Of a stretch of 64,000 nt of DNA, positions 1 through 10,216 are shown one piece after another. The notes beneath the pieces were generated by a model, which was not told where the DNA came from, made no database searches, and saw nothing but the letters and a program-made list of their open reading frames with translations. Position numbers and translations under genes: made by a program. The stretch is from Cichorium intybus (lineage: Eukaryota; Streptophyta; Magnoliopsida; Asterales; Asteraceae). Location of the stretch: NCBI GenBank assembly GCA_023525715.1, contig CM042009.1, positions 129,882,145 through 129,946,144 on the forward strand, in the 5' to 3' direction. Numbering within the stretch: position 1 is the stretch's first letter; the number at the start of each line of letters is the position of its first letter.

Positions 1-144
1 GCAAATGCAATGCATGATGGAATGCTCAAAACATCTTTCAAAACCCACATCGTAAATCTTTATTGAAAACATCTTTGAAATAACCCTTTAAATTCCATGC
101 ACACATAAGACTTATGCAACAAGTTGCACATATGAAGTATGCAT
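1..144. other. Left flank: fragment of an older LTR-like sequence
   Basis: No gene is visible. The sequence is AT-rich and continues, across the insertion of E1, into the sequence starting at 8849: the 5 bases TGCAT at 140-144 recur at 8844-8848 as target-site duplication. With the right flank to about 10050 it resembles a minus-oriented plant gypsy LTR, but its outer boundaries cannot be seen. Confidence 0.4.
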
Positions 145-503
145 TGTAACACCCGACTTATTAACCAAAAACACCCCAAAAATTTTTCGTTTTTCAAACC
201 AAATTTTTTACAAATAAAACGTAAGTAAGGGGTTTTAGTCAATACAATACGAGTACAAGAGTATCACGAAGTACAATACATAAATATTATACATTCTTAA
301 GCCGGGTCGTCACTTCAACATTTAGTCCTCAGTCACGGACTTTATCTTTTCCCTTGGCGGGATCACGCTCACCTGTAGGGACATATCAATCAACTATGAG
401 CTATAAAGCCCAATGAGTAATCAACATCAATACAATATGTATAAGAATAAAATTCTCTATACAAAATCAATTAAGCAATATCATGCAATATAAAACCATA
501 TAT

Positions 504-796
504 GGCTCACGGGTTAGCCCGCTATTGCCTAGACTCACGGCTCCGTTCTTGCCATCGAAATGACTCACAACTTATCCGGTCTTGTCTATATAGGTTTGAC
601 TCACAGCTCCGTTCTTGTCTATTATAGACTCACGGCTTATCTGGTATTGTCGCACCATTTAAAATTTGACTGACTCACAGCTCCGTTCTTGTCTATAGCA
701 GACTCACGGCTTATCTGGTATTGTCATGTCATTGTTATTGACTCACAGCTCCGTTCTTGTCTTTATCAGACTCACGGCTTATCTGGTATTGTCATA
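504..796 (-). repeat. Hairpin-unit tandem array in E1 left LTR
   Basis: About ten units of roughly 26-30 bp. Each begins GACTCAC or GGCTCAC and ends TTGTC or TTGCC on the plus strand, so the unit ends pair (GAC/GTC or GGC/GCC). Several have an inner stem, for example CGGG/CCCG around TTAG in the unit at 504-529. The array lies downstream of the putative TATA box, so it should be in the transcribed leader. Confidence 0.8.
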
Positions 797-1874
797 TTTC
801 AAATCATGTAATTTATCATTTTTGTCCCCCAAAATCATTTCCATTTGCAGCTGCTCATATAACACACATCACATCGGATAATAGTGAGATTACTCACCTG
901 AAGGATTGCTACTACTAGCTTTTGTCGTTTCTTGCCTTGAAATGAAATCCGCAAGATTTTGTCCCGTACCTATAATTCCATTTATTATCAAAATGATTAT
1001 AGGTTAATAACCATTTCAATTAACTCTAATGCAATAGAGTTCAATACAATATTGTTATAAACAATGCCTAGTTAATAAACTTTCCGTTTACTAACTTTAT
1101 ATGAATTTTACTATTCACCGAGGCATTCAGATCGGTCTACAGTGCCCCCGAGGGGTCGAAAACTCGATATAAAAATTTTCCCAAACTTTTCAGACCATAA
1201 TAAGCCTACGGTTCAAGTTTGAGCTAAAACGGACAAGCCAAGCAAAAGATAGCATTTCAAAGTCCCTGCCTGGCCTCTGCTCGGAGGCGCACTGCGCCTA
1301 GGGGAGGGCGCACTGCGCCTGGGCGCACCCCGCCTGGCTTCTGGGCGCACTGCGCCTAGCGGCAGTGCAGGTCCCCTGGCCAGTCGCGATTTATGCACTG
1401 TAGCTTGCAGATTTGGTCCATTAAGTCCTTATTTCTGTTCTTAATCACTTGGGGTTTGTTCCTAGGCTAAAACCTTACATTTTAACAAGGTTTTTAATCC
1501 CCAAAACACCCTCAATCAATCATATGAAGAATTAGGGTTCTTATTTCTAACAACCCCAAAACTTCAAATTCACCCAAAATAACAACCTACTTCCATTTTC
1601 TTTGGTTAAGTCTTTATTAGAATGACTTAATGGGAGTATCTAACCATTTTAACCACACAATTATAACTGCAATTGCAGTTTTTGAGTTCTACAAAACTCA
1701 TCAAGAACAAACAATCAAGAACTTGGAATATTTACCTCAAAAACTTCCAATACTACCCTTTTTAAACCAAGAGTCAAATTCCAAGCTTCAAACCTTCAAG
1801 AATCCTTCAATCCTCTGCAGAAAATCAGCTCCTAGAACCCTCCCGTAACTCCCAAAATTCTGCACAAGTCATTT

Positions 1875-1884
1875 CTTTTATACC
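1875..1884 (-). promoter_or_regulatory. Putative TATA box, E1 left LTR
   Basis: On the minus strand this reads GTATAAAAGA, in an AT-rich context about 230 bp from the start of the LTR as transcribed. The same sequence occurs at 8605-8614 in the right (5') LTR, which would be the copy that drives the element. Assigned by motif only. Confidence 0.5.
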
Positions 1885-2112
1885 CCCAATATTTGCTATT
1901 TGGTCCTTGAAGTTGCATTTCTCAAACTTTTGCCACAATTTACAAATTAAATGACAAAAATCACATTTTTATAACATTTTAAGTCCAAGACTCAAAATAT
2001 TATTACCAAACAAGTCCTTTTCTGTCCAAAAGACCAAATTACCCTTTTGGGGTAAAACGACCATTTTGCCCTTTTTATTATGATTATATAATAAACATGT
2101 TTTGGCGTTACA

Positions 2113-2128
2113 AATTCTCCCCTCCTTT
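2113..2128 (-). other. E1 polypurine tract
   Basis: On the minus strand a purine-rich run, AAAGGAGGGGAGAATT, abuts the 3' LTR. This is the position and composition expected for the plus-strand DNA primer of an LTR retrotransposon. E3 has nearly the same tract at 51009-51024. Confidence 0.85.
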
Positions 2129-2148
2129 AAGAGATTTCGTCCCCGAAA

Positions 2149-5100
2149 TCATACAAAAAGTTGAGGGTATTTCTCCCTCATTTCACTTTCGGTCTCCCAT
2201 GTCATGTCGGAACCTTTGTGATGACGCCAAAGTACTTTCACCATGCTGATCTTCTTGTTTCTAAGCTGCCTTATCTTGCGGTCTAGCACCCGCTCGGGTT
2301 GTTCCGGATATCTCAACTTTTCATCCACCTCAATTTCAGCAAGAGGTATATGTTGAGACTTATCGAACAACGTTTTCCTCAAATGGGATACATGGAATAC
2401 ATCATGTATACGATGAAGTTCATCAGGTAACTCCAATCTATACGCCACAGCTCCAACTCTTTGGAATACACGGAAAGGTCCAATGAAGCGAGGACTCAAC
2501 TTCCCTTTCTTCCCGAAACGAATTAAGCCTTTCCAAGGGGATACTTTGAGCATAACCATATCTCCTACTTGGAATTCTATCGGTTTCACCCGCTTGTCTG
2601 CATACTGTTTCTGCCGATTCTGAGCTACCTTCAAGTTTTCGCATATCAGTTTGATCTTTTCTTCAGTCTGTGCTACAATTTCGGGCCCAGCCAACGGCTT
2701 TTCCCCAACTTCAGTCCAGCAGGTCGGAGTACGACACGGTGCTCCATACAAGGCTTCATACGGGGCCATCTGAATGCTGGAATGATAGCTGTTATTGTAC
2801 GCGAATTCCACTAAAGGCACATGATCTTCCCAGCTTCCACCGAAATCTATGACACAAGTTCTCAACATGTCTTCCAAAGTCTGGATTGTTCTTTCACTCT
2901 GACCATCGGTCTGCGGGTGATATGCTGTACTCATAAGTACTTTTGTACCTAGTTGCCTTTGAAGACTCTGCCAAAAATGAGAAGTAAACCTACTATCTCG
3001 GTCCGATACAATCGATGCAGGTAATCCATGCCGACAAATCACCTCATCAATGTAAATTTTCGCCAGTTGATCTACTCTGTACTTTTCTTTATATGGTATA
3101 AATTGTGCCGATTTGGTCAATCGATCCACAACCACCCATATAGAATCATAACCTCGCGGTGTCCGCGGCAACTTTGTTACAAAATCCATGGTAATGTGGT
3201 CCCATTTCTTCTCTGGAACCGGCAATGGTTGTATTTCCCCGTACGGTTTCTGATGGTTTGACTTAACTTGCAGACAAGTCAAACATCTTTCAACATATCT
3301 TCCAATGTCCCTCTTCATTCCAGGCCACCAATACATCGGTTTTAACGTCCGATACATCTTGGTACTACCCGGATGAACTGCATATCGACTAAAATGACCA
3401 TCTTCTAGAAGCAAATTCCGCGCTTCTCCTTGTTTTGGGACCCATATTCGACCTCTGAAGGTCTTCAATTTCTGAGCATTTTCTTCCAGATGCTTCAAAT
3501 ATCCAACCATTCTTTCGCTTTTTACATTCTCCGGCTTACACGCTTCTTCTTGTGCTGCACGAATCAATTCTGGTAACCGGCTTACTACCCCCATACACGC
3601 GGATGAAATTTTCAGAGGAGCTTCTTTTCTGCTTAGTGCATCTGCTACCACATTCGCCTTGCCAGGGTGGTACTGAATTTCACAGTCAAAGTCTTTCAAC
3701 AGATCCATCCACCTTTGCTGTCTCATATTAAGCTCTTTTTGATCGAATAAATACTTCAAGCTCTTGTGATCAGTGTAAATGACAAATTTCACACCATATA
3801 AATAGTGCCTCCACAGCTTCAATGCTAGAACCACCGCAGCTAACTCCAGATCATGAACTGGATATTTCTTTTCAGCATCTTTTAATTGGCGGGACGCATA
3901 GGCTATGACTCGACCTTTCTGCATTAGAACACACCCAAGACCAATTCTAAAAGCATCGCTGTAGATCACATACTCTTCTCCGCTTTGTGGTAGTGCTAGC
4001 ACTGGTGCTTTACATAAAGATTGTTTCAGCTTCTGGAATGCTTCTTGCTGTTTTTCGGCCCACGTGAACTTTTCACCTTTCTTAGTTAACTTGGTTAACG
4101 GAGCAGCTATCGAAGAGAAATTCTCGACAAATCTTCTATAATAGCCTGCTAAACCAAGCAAACTTCGTATTTCAGTTGGACTCCGAGGTGGTTCCCACTT
4201 CATCACGGCTTCAACTTTTGATGGGTCGACTTTCACTCCTTCGGCATTAATTACATGGCCAAGAAATTGAACTTCTCTTAGCCAGAATTCACACTTGGAG
4301 AATTTTGCATACAACTTCTCCCGGCGAAGTAACTCCAACACTTGTCGCAGGTGCCCTTCATGTTCGGCTTGGCTTCGTGAATATACCAAGATGTCATCAA
4401 TAAACACTATCACCGAGGTATCAAGGAACGGTCGACACACCCGGTTCATAAGATCCATGAATACGGCTGGAGCATTGGTTAACCCAAAAGGCATCACCAA
4501 AAACTCATAATGACCGTATCTCGTTCGGAAAGCTGTCTTCGGAATGTCTGACTCCCTTATCTTCAACTGGTGGTATCCTGACCTCAGATCAATCTTGGAA
4601 AAGTAGGACGCGCCTTGTAGCTGGTCAAACAAGTCGTCTATTCTAGGTAGCGGGTACTTGTTCTTTACCGTGATCTTGTTTAATTCCCGATAGTCAATAC
4701 ACATGCGCATTGACCCATCTTTCTTCTTGACAAACAGAATAGGGGCTCCCCAAGGCGATGTACTCGGTCTGATGAAACCCCTGTCTAACAATTCTTCCAG
4801 TTGCTTCCGCAGTTCCACCATCTCTGTAGGTGCTAAACGGTATGGAGCTCGGGCAACAGGTGCAGCTCTCGAAATCAGTTCAATCGTGAACTCAACCTGT
4901 CGATCTGGTGGCAACCCTGGAAGTTCGTCTAGAAACACATCTGGGAACTCGTTCACCACATTCACATTCGCTACCCCCACTTTAATCGGTTGAGCCACCG
5001 TTACATAAGCTAGATAGGACATCCCTCCTTTACTGATACAGCTTCGGGCTTGAGCAAAGGAGATGACTGACATTCTCAACCGAGGTCGTTCACCCTGAAT

Positions 5101-5490
5101 CTTTATCCATTCTCCATCCGGTGTTAACACTGTGATGTTTTTATTTCTGCAATCCATGTTAGCATAATTCGTTGCTAACCAATCCATCCCCACAATCACA
5201 CCAAATTCATTGGTAGTCATCGGCTTCAAATCTATAGGGAAGACGGTCCCGTAGATTTTAAGCTGACAACCTTCCAGATGTTCAGAAACCCAAACATATC
5301 GGCCGTCCGCTATAGCCACTTCCAAGCTTTCATCCATTGGGGTTAACGGTACATTCAGGCGAGGCAACAAAGACTCCGATACAAAACAGTGTGTTGCTCC
5401 AGGATCAAAAATAACATATACAGGTATGGAATTAAGAGTGAAGATACCTGTCACCACATCCGTCTTCTCACGGGCTTCTTCCACAGTCAT
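2149..5490 (-). CDS. pol: E1 pol polyprotein (PR-RT-RH-IN-chromodomain)
   Basis: 1113 codons without interruption. In order: aspartic protease (D29-P30-G31 followed by ATH, where the family normally has DSG or DTG); linker motif GMDWL near 101; reverse transcriptase from about 230 to 420 with catalytic aspartates near D301 and the FIDDIL box at D365-D366; RNase H from about 500 to 620 with acidic residues near D512, E549, D574 and D617; integrase from about 690 with an HHCC zinc domain and a D,D-35-E core (MDF, SDRDSRF, and the E of a QSERT motif); a GPF/Y module; and a chromodomain-like tail over the last 50 residues. It reverse-transcribes and integrates the element. The first ATG follows directly after the in-frame UAG that ends gag, so translation probably needs readthrough or reinitiation. 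The DPG in the protease is odd but is shared with the decayed E3 copy. Confidence 0.93.
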   Translation of the reverse strand: MTVEEAREKTDVVTGIFTLNSIPVYVIFDPGATHCFVSESLLPRLNVPLTPMDESLEVAIADGRYVWVSEHLEGCQLKIYGTVFPIDLKPMTTNEFGVIVGMDWLATNYANMDCRNKNITVLTPDGEWIKIQGERPRLRMSVISFAQARSCISKGGMSYLAYVTVAQPIKVGVANVNVVNEFPDVFLDELPGLPPDRQVEFTIELISRAAPVARAPYRLAPTEMVELRKQLEELLDRGFIRPSTSPWGAPILFVKKKDGSMRMCIDYRELNKITVKNKYPLPRIDDLFDQLQGASYFSKIDLRSGYHQLKIRESDIPKTAFRTRYGHYEFLVMPFGLTNAPAVFMDLMNRVCRPFLDTSVIVFIDDILVYSRSQAEHEGHLRQVLELLRREKLYAKFSKCEFWLREVQFLGHVINAEGVKVDPSKVEAVMKWEPPRSPTEIRSLLGLAGYYRRFVENFSSIAAPLTKLTKKGEKFTWAEKQQEAFQKLKQSLCKAPVLALPQSGEEYVIYSDAFRIGLGCVLMQKGRVIAYASRQLKDAEKKYPVHDLELAAVVLALKLWRHYLYGVKFVIYTDHKSLKYLFDQKELNMRQQRWMDLLKDFDCEIQYHPGKANVVADALSRKEAPLKISSACMGVVSRLPELIRAAQEEACKPENVKSERMVGYLKHLEENAQKLKTFRGRIWVPKQGEARNLLLEDGHFSRYAVHPGSTKMYRTLKPMYWWPGMKRDIGRYVERCLTCLQVKSNHQKPYGEIQPLPVPEKKWDHITMDFVTKLPRTPRGYDSIWVVVDRLTKSAQFIPYKEKYRVDQLAKIYIDEVICRHGLPASIVSDRDSRFTSHFWQSLQRQLGTKVLMSTAYHPQTDGQSERTIQTLEDMLRTCVIDFGGSWEDHVPLVEFAYNNSYHSSIQMAPYEALYGAPCRTPTCWTEVGEKPLAGPEIVAQTEEKIKLICENLKVAQNRQKQYADKRVKPIEFQVGDMVMLKVSPWKGLIRFGKKGKLSPRFIGPFRVFQRVGAVAYRLELPDELHRIHDVFHVSHLRKTLFDKSQHIPLAEIEVDEKLRYPEQPERVLDRKIRQLRNKKISMVKVLWRHHKGSDMTWETESEMREKYPQLFV

Positions 5491-6759
5491 CTAGAAAGCT
5501 CGCGAGGCCACTGGTCGTCCCCTGTTCTTCGGCTCTTCTTTCTTTCCTACTTGATCATCTCTGGGTCTTTCACTGTATACACCAGATTTCAGTTGGGGAC
5601 AGTTCGGACGAATGTGATCTATAGCTCCACATTGGTAGCATCTTCTTTCTGCCCGACACTCCCGTGTAGAATGACCCGTTTTTCCACAATTTCGGCAGCT
5701 AACTGACCCAGTATCACTGCGACAACTGCCCGTGTGCCTTTTTCTGCATTTTTCGCACCACTTTCCTTCATCTTTCTGGCCCTTTCCCCTAGACCCGGAT
5801 TGTTGCGACTTTTTCTGAGGCGTCCAACCTTGGTCTTCCGCCTTTCGTTTCGTTTCCAAGACTTTCTTTTCGTCTTCCTGTCGCTTCAGTTCTGTTTCTC
5901 TTTCCGTGGCTCGATCCACCACTTGCCGGAAAGTAGTTAGTTTCAACGGTTGCACAATCTCTCTAATTCGGGTTGTCAACCCCCGGACATACTTGTCGAT
6001 CTTTCTCTTTTCGGTGTAGATGTGGTGTTCCGCAAACCTAGCTTTCTCCAGAAAGCTAAGAGTATATTCCTGAACGGATCGGGAACCCTGTTCTAGATGC
6101 AGGAATTCATCCTCCAACTTCTGAATAGCTACTTCCGAGCAGTATTCTTCATTAAACTTTGTCTTGAATTGCTCCCATTGTATCAATTGGGATGAATCAA
6201 GATCCAGTGATTTATAGTAGGTTTGCCACCAATGTAGTGCACCGCTTGTAAGTTGGTTTGTGGCAAATTCAACTTTATCATCATCCGCACATTTGCTTAC
6301 TCGGAATACCTTCTCAATATGCATGATCCATTCCATGGCTTTGACCGGATCATCTGTCCCAGAGAATTCCTTTGGTTTACAACCAAGGAAGGCTTTATAC
6401 GTACACCCAACTTTCTTTATCGAGGCTTCCCCACCTTGCGTTTCTTTTATTGCCCGGGCCCGACTTTCTCCCTGGCTTTCGTCTTCTGGCTGCCCGTCGT
6501 GAACGCTTTTTGCAGCCTCGTCAGTCGGATTAGGATTGGCACTCGGATTAGGATTGCCACTTGGGTTGTGATTATTTGTTAACGCAGGCATCATCTGCCT
6601 AACCACTTCTTCCACAATAGCTCGTATATCAGGTGGATTTTGTCCCACCGGTTCCCTCGCTGGTGCTCTTCGCCCAACAGAGCCGCGTGACCTAGTTGGT
6701 CCACTTATTGCAGTTCCACGCGAATTCGCACCAGTAGGATTGCTTCGTGTATTTCTCAT
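5491..6759 (-). CDS. gag: E1 gag protein (capsid-nucleocapsid)
   Basis: 422 aa starting at the ATG at 6757-6759. After a low-complexity N-terminus rich in Asn/Pro comes the retrotransposon gag domain (about 125-290) with the conserved tryptophans of an ALHWWQTY-like motif. The tail has two CCHC zinc knuckles, CRNCGKTGHSTREC and CYQCGAIDHIRPNC, that would bind the genomic RNA. It ends with TAG at 5491-5493, and the next codon in the same frame is the ATG of pol. The protein packages RNA into cytoplasmic virus-like particles. Length and motifs are typical of Tekay-type gag. Confidence 0.92.
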   Translation of the reverse strand: MRNTRSNPTGANSRGTAISGPTRSRGSVGRRAPAREPVGQNPPDIRAIVEEVVRQMMPALTNNHNPSGNPNPSANPNPTDEAAKSVHDGQPEDESQGESRARAIKETQGGEASIKKVGCTYKAFLGCKPKEFSGTDDPVKAMEWIMHIEKVFRVSKCADDDKVEFATNQLTSGALHWWQTYYKSLDLDSSQLIQWEQFKTKFNEEYCSEVAIQKLEDEFLHLEQGSRSVQEYTLSFLEKARFAEHHIYTEKRKIDKYVRGLTTRIREIVQPLKLTTFRQVVDRATERETELKRQEDEKKVLETKRKAEDQGWTPQKKSQQSGSRGKGQKDEGKWCEKCRKRHTGSCRSDTGSVSCRNCGKTGHSTRECRAERRCYQCGAIDHIRPNCPQLKSGVYSERPRDDQVGKKEEPKNRGRPVASRAF

Positions 6760-6896
6760 ACTTCAAAATTTCAGCAAACTATTAGATTACATATATAATA
6801 ACAACTTATATATATCTAACAGTCCATTTATCTGTTCTTCTCTCAAGGTTTAAGTCCAGGAATCTAGTCTAAGACACCTAGTTCACTTAAACCACG

Positions 6897-6908
6897 GCTC
6901 TGATACCA
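6897..6908 (-). other. E1 primer binding site (initiator tRNA-Met)
   Basis: On the minus strand TGGTATCAGAGC, three bases inside the 5' LTR. It is the standard complement of the plant initiator tRNA-Met 3' end used by many gypsy and copia elements. Confidence 0.9.
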
Positions 6909-7270
6909 ACTTGTAACACCCGACTTATTAACCAAAAACACCCCAAAAATTTTTCGTTTTTCAAACCAAATTTTTTACAAATAAAACGTAAGTAAGGGGT
7001 TTTAGTCAATACAATACGAGTACAAGAGTATCACGAAGTACAATACATAAATATTATACATTCTTAAGCCGGGTCGTCACTTCAACATTTAGTCCTCAGT
7101 CACGGACTTTATCTTTTCCCTTGGCGGGATCATGCTCACCTGCAGGGACATATCAATAAACTATGAGCTATAAAGCCCAATGAGTAATCAACATCAATAC
7201 AATATGTATAAGAATAAAATTCTCTATACAAAATCAATTAAGCAATATCATGCAATATAAAACCATATAT

Positions 7271-7563
7271 GGCTCACGGGTTAGCCCGCTATTGCCTAGA
7301 CTCACGGCTCCATTCTTGCCATCGAAATGACTCACGGCTTATCCGGTCTTGTCTATATAGGTTTGACTCACAGCTCCGTTCTTGTCTATTATAGACTCAC
7401 GGCTTATCTGGTATTGTCGCACCATTTAAAATTTGACTGACTCACAGCTCCGTTCTTGTCTATAGTAGACTCACGGCTTATCTGGTATTGTCATGTCATT
7501 GTTATTGACTCACAGCTCCGTTCTTGTCTTTATCAGACTCACGGCTTATATGGTATTGTCATA
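7271..7563 (-). repeat. Hairpin-unit tandem array in E1 right LTR
   Basis: Second copy of the array at 504-796, with a few point differences. The unit at 7271-7296 keeps the GGC/GCC outer and CGGG/CCCG inner pairings. Confidence 0.8.
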
Positions 7564-8604
7564 TTTCAAATCATGTAATTTATCATTTTTGTCCCCCAAA
7601 ATCATTTCCATTTGCAGCTGCTCATATAACACACATCACATCGGATAATAGTGAGATTACTCACCTGAAGGATTGCTACTACTAGCTTTTGTCGTTTCTT
7701 GCCTTGAAATGAAATCCGCAAGATTTTGTCCCGTACCTATAATTCCATTTATTATCAAAATGATTATAGGTTAATAACCATTTCAATTAACTCTAATGCA
7801 ATAGAGTTCAATACAATATTGTTATAAACAATGCCTAGTTAATAAACTTTCCGTTTACTAACTTTATATGAATTTTACTATTCACCGAGGCATTCAGATC
7901 GGTCTACAGTGCCCCCGAGGGGTCGAAAACTCGATATAAAAATTTTCCCAAACTTTTCAGACCATAATAAGCCTACGGTTCAAGTTTGAGCTAAAACGGA
8001 CAAGCCAAGCAAAAGATAGCATTTCAAAGTCCCTGCCTGGCCTCTGCTCGGAGGCGCACTGCGCCTGGCTTCTGGGCGCACTGCGCCTAGCGGCAGTGCA
8101 GGTCCCCTGGCCAGTCGCGATTTATGCACTGTAGCTTGCAGATTTGGTCCATTAAGTCCTTATTTCTGTTCTTAATCACTTGGGGTTTGTTCCTAGGCTA
8201 AAACCTTACATTTTAACAAGGTTTTTAATCCCCAAAACACCCTCAATCAATCATATGAAGAATTAGGGTTCTTATTTCCAACAACCCCAAAACTTCAAAT
8301 TCACCCAAAATAACAACCTACTTCCATTTTCTTTGGTTAAGTCTTTATTAGAATGACTTAATGGGAGTATCTAACCATTTTAACCACACAATTATAACTG
8401 CAATTGCAGTTTTTGAGTTCTACAAAACTCATCAAGAACAAACAATCAAGAACTTGGAATATTTACCTCAAAAACTTCCAATACTACCCTTTTTAAACCA
8501 AGAGTCAAATTCCAAGCTTCAAACCTTCAAGAATCCTTCAATCCTCTGCAGAAAATCAGCTCCTAGAACCCTCCCGTAACTCCCAAAATTCTGCACAAGT
8601 CATT

Positions 8605-8614
8605 TCTTTTATAC
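8605..8614 (-). promoter_or_regulatory. Putative TATA box of the E1 5' LTR
   Basis: Minus-strand GTATAAAAGA, identical to the copy in the 3' LTR. Transcription from here would run leftward through the hairpin array, primer site and gag. Assigned by motif and position. Confidence 0.5.
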
Positions 8615-8848
8615 CCCCAATATTTGCTATTTGGTCCTTGAAGTTGCATTTCTCAAACTTTTGCCACAATTTACAAATTAAATGACAAAAATCACATTTT
8701 TATAACATTTTAAGTCCAAGACTCAAAATATTATTACCAAACAAGTCCTTTTCTGTCCAAAAGACCAAATTACCCTTTTGGGGTAAAACGACCATTTTGC
8801 CCTTTTTATTATAATTATATAATAAACATGTTTTGGCGTTACATGCAT

Positions 8849-10052
8849 GATAAAAGAATAAAACACACACAAGAGTTTAGAAGGGGGATGTGTACTCCCG
8901 GTAACTCACATTCCTTAAATCTCAAAGAAGGATGTTACTTCCTTGCTCCAACCTCAATTACTCTTCTCCTACAAGAGATAATAATCAACATTACTAATAG
9001 TTCTAAGACTAGTTAAACTTCACTAATTAGGAGTAAAATCTTAGCTAAACATTGTCTAGAAATGGGCTTAAGCTTTAGAACCCACAACCTAAACTACAAA
9101 GCTCTAGCTCAAAAAGTGCCCAAAACTGGAACGAAGCTGACACGGGTCGTGTCCTGGGTTACACGGGTCGTGTAACTCACGGGTGCAAACAGCACGGGTC
9201 GTGCTTCTCCAGCATGGGTCGTGTTTCGCACAGTTGCAGCTCCATTTTTGGTCATTTTCACCTCATTTTGGTCCAATTCAAGGTCTAACACACCCAAACT
9301 TCTAGATACCCAAAGGACATTATTTCTACTTAAATTACACATCATTTGGTCCAATCAAATCATCCAATATCATCTCCATTGAATCAAATCCATACTATGA
9401 TTCCAACTCTACTTCATAAGCTTGGATCAAGGAATGTTCAATTCCATTCAATCAATTGATCAATAACTAAAGGGATTCCTTCTTACATTGATTTGAAATC
9501 ACTAGGAATAACCCAAGCTCTTCATACAACCTCATTAAAGAATGAAAGTTGATCCAATCATCAAAGGTTTACCCATAGATGAGTTTTCCCCAAAAATTAG
9601 GGTTCATGTGAATCAACAAGCATCCTTAATGGTTCTCCAAGCATGAGACAATCAAATTGTGGAGAGATAATCACTAGAATTCATAAGATACACCTTTGGG
9701 ATCATAGAACTCATCTCCCCCAACAAAATCGTGACTTCTAAGAGAAATGGGGGTTTTTCCCCAACTTAAACTTCAACCTTTTCACTTATTGCAAAACTAG
9801 TCCCTCCAGAACTTAAGTTATCTCATTTTTGCACTAAAGGTCCTTCTCCACCACATCTAAAATACTATTTGCAAATTAAGTCCTTCTTCTAGAACTTCAT
9901 ATGGAATTTCCATATTTACCCTTATTTAAATATTCTAGACTAAACACTTCTTCAAATGACATTTATAAATTTAAATTCGTTATGTTTTGATTATTATAAT
10001 TATTAGATTTATTATTTTTATTTATTAAATTATTTACCCTAGATTAAGGATG

Positions 10053-10053
<1 letters not shown>
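8849..10053 (-). repeat. Old LTR-like sequence interrupted by E1
   Basis: No gene is visible. Around 9130-9240 there are at least four copies of a CACGGGTCGTG-type motif, the kind of short GC-rich repeat also found in the LTRs of E1-E3. The AT-rich stretch ending near 10053 reads, on the minus strand, like the start of a gypsy LTR. I see no partner copy, so solo LTR and truncated element cannot be told apart. Confidence 0.4.
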
Positions 10054-10103
<50 letters not shown>

Positions 10104-10216
10104 TATATATATATATACACACACACATACACACACATGCATGCATACATACATACATACATACATACATACATACATACATACATACATACATACATAC
10201 ATACATACACACACAT
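10054..10216. repeat. Compound microsatellite (AT)n, (AC)n, (ACAT)n
   Basis: About 22 AT dinucleotides, a short run of CA, then a long series of ACAT tetranucleotides. Minus-strand ORFs across it only translate the repeat. Confidence 0.95.

Larger units (their letters stand above)
145..2112 (-). repeat. E1 3' LTR (left copy)
   Basis: 1968 bp, the downstream LTR because the element reads leftward. It holds a TATA-like box at 1875-1884, a GC-rich cluster of GGCGCACTGCGCC-like motifs at about 1283-1370, and a hairpin array at 504-796. It is 36 bp longer than its partner because of one extra set of the GC-rich motifs. Small ORFs inside it are not conserved genes. Confidence 0.95.
145..8843 (-). 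mobile_element. E1: complete Ty3/gypsy (Tekay-like chromovirus) retrotransposon
   Basis: Two long direct repeats, both beginning TGTAAC and ending GTTACA on the plus strand, enclose gag and pol read on the minus strand. TSD TGCAT at 140-144 and 8844-8848 is perfect. A primer site matching the 3' end of initiator tRNA-Met (6897-6908) and a purine tract (2113-2128) sit at the correct inner edges. Domain order is gag, protease, RT, RNase H, integrase, chromodomain-like tail, as in Tekay/Del chromoviruses. By eye the LTRs differ by roughly ten substitutions plus one 36-bp length difference, which points to recent insertion. The coding capacity looks nearly intact, so this could be an autonomous copy, subject to the UAG between gag and pol. 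Confidence 0.95.
6912..8843 (-). repeat. E1 5' LTR (right copy)
   Basis: 1932 bp and nearly identical to 145-2112. It carries the same hairpin array at about 7271-7563 and TATA-like box at 8605-8614, but lacks 36 bp of the GC-rich motif cluster. As the upstream LTR in the minus orientation, it should hold the active promoter. Confidence 0.95.

Noticed and set aside
1630..1848. 72-codon ORF repeated at 8361-8579
   Set aside because: Identical only because both lie in the nearly identical E1 LTRs; antisense to the element.
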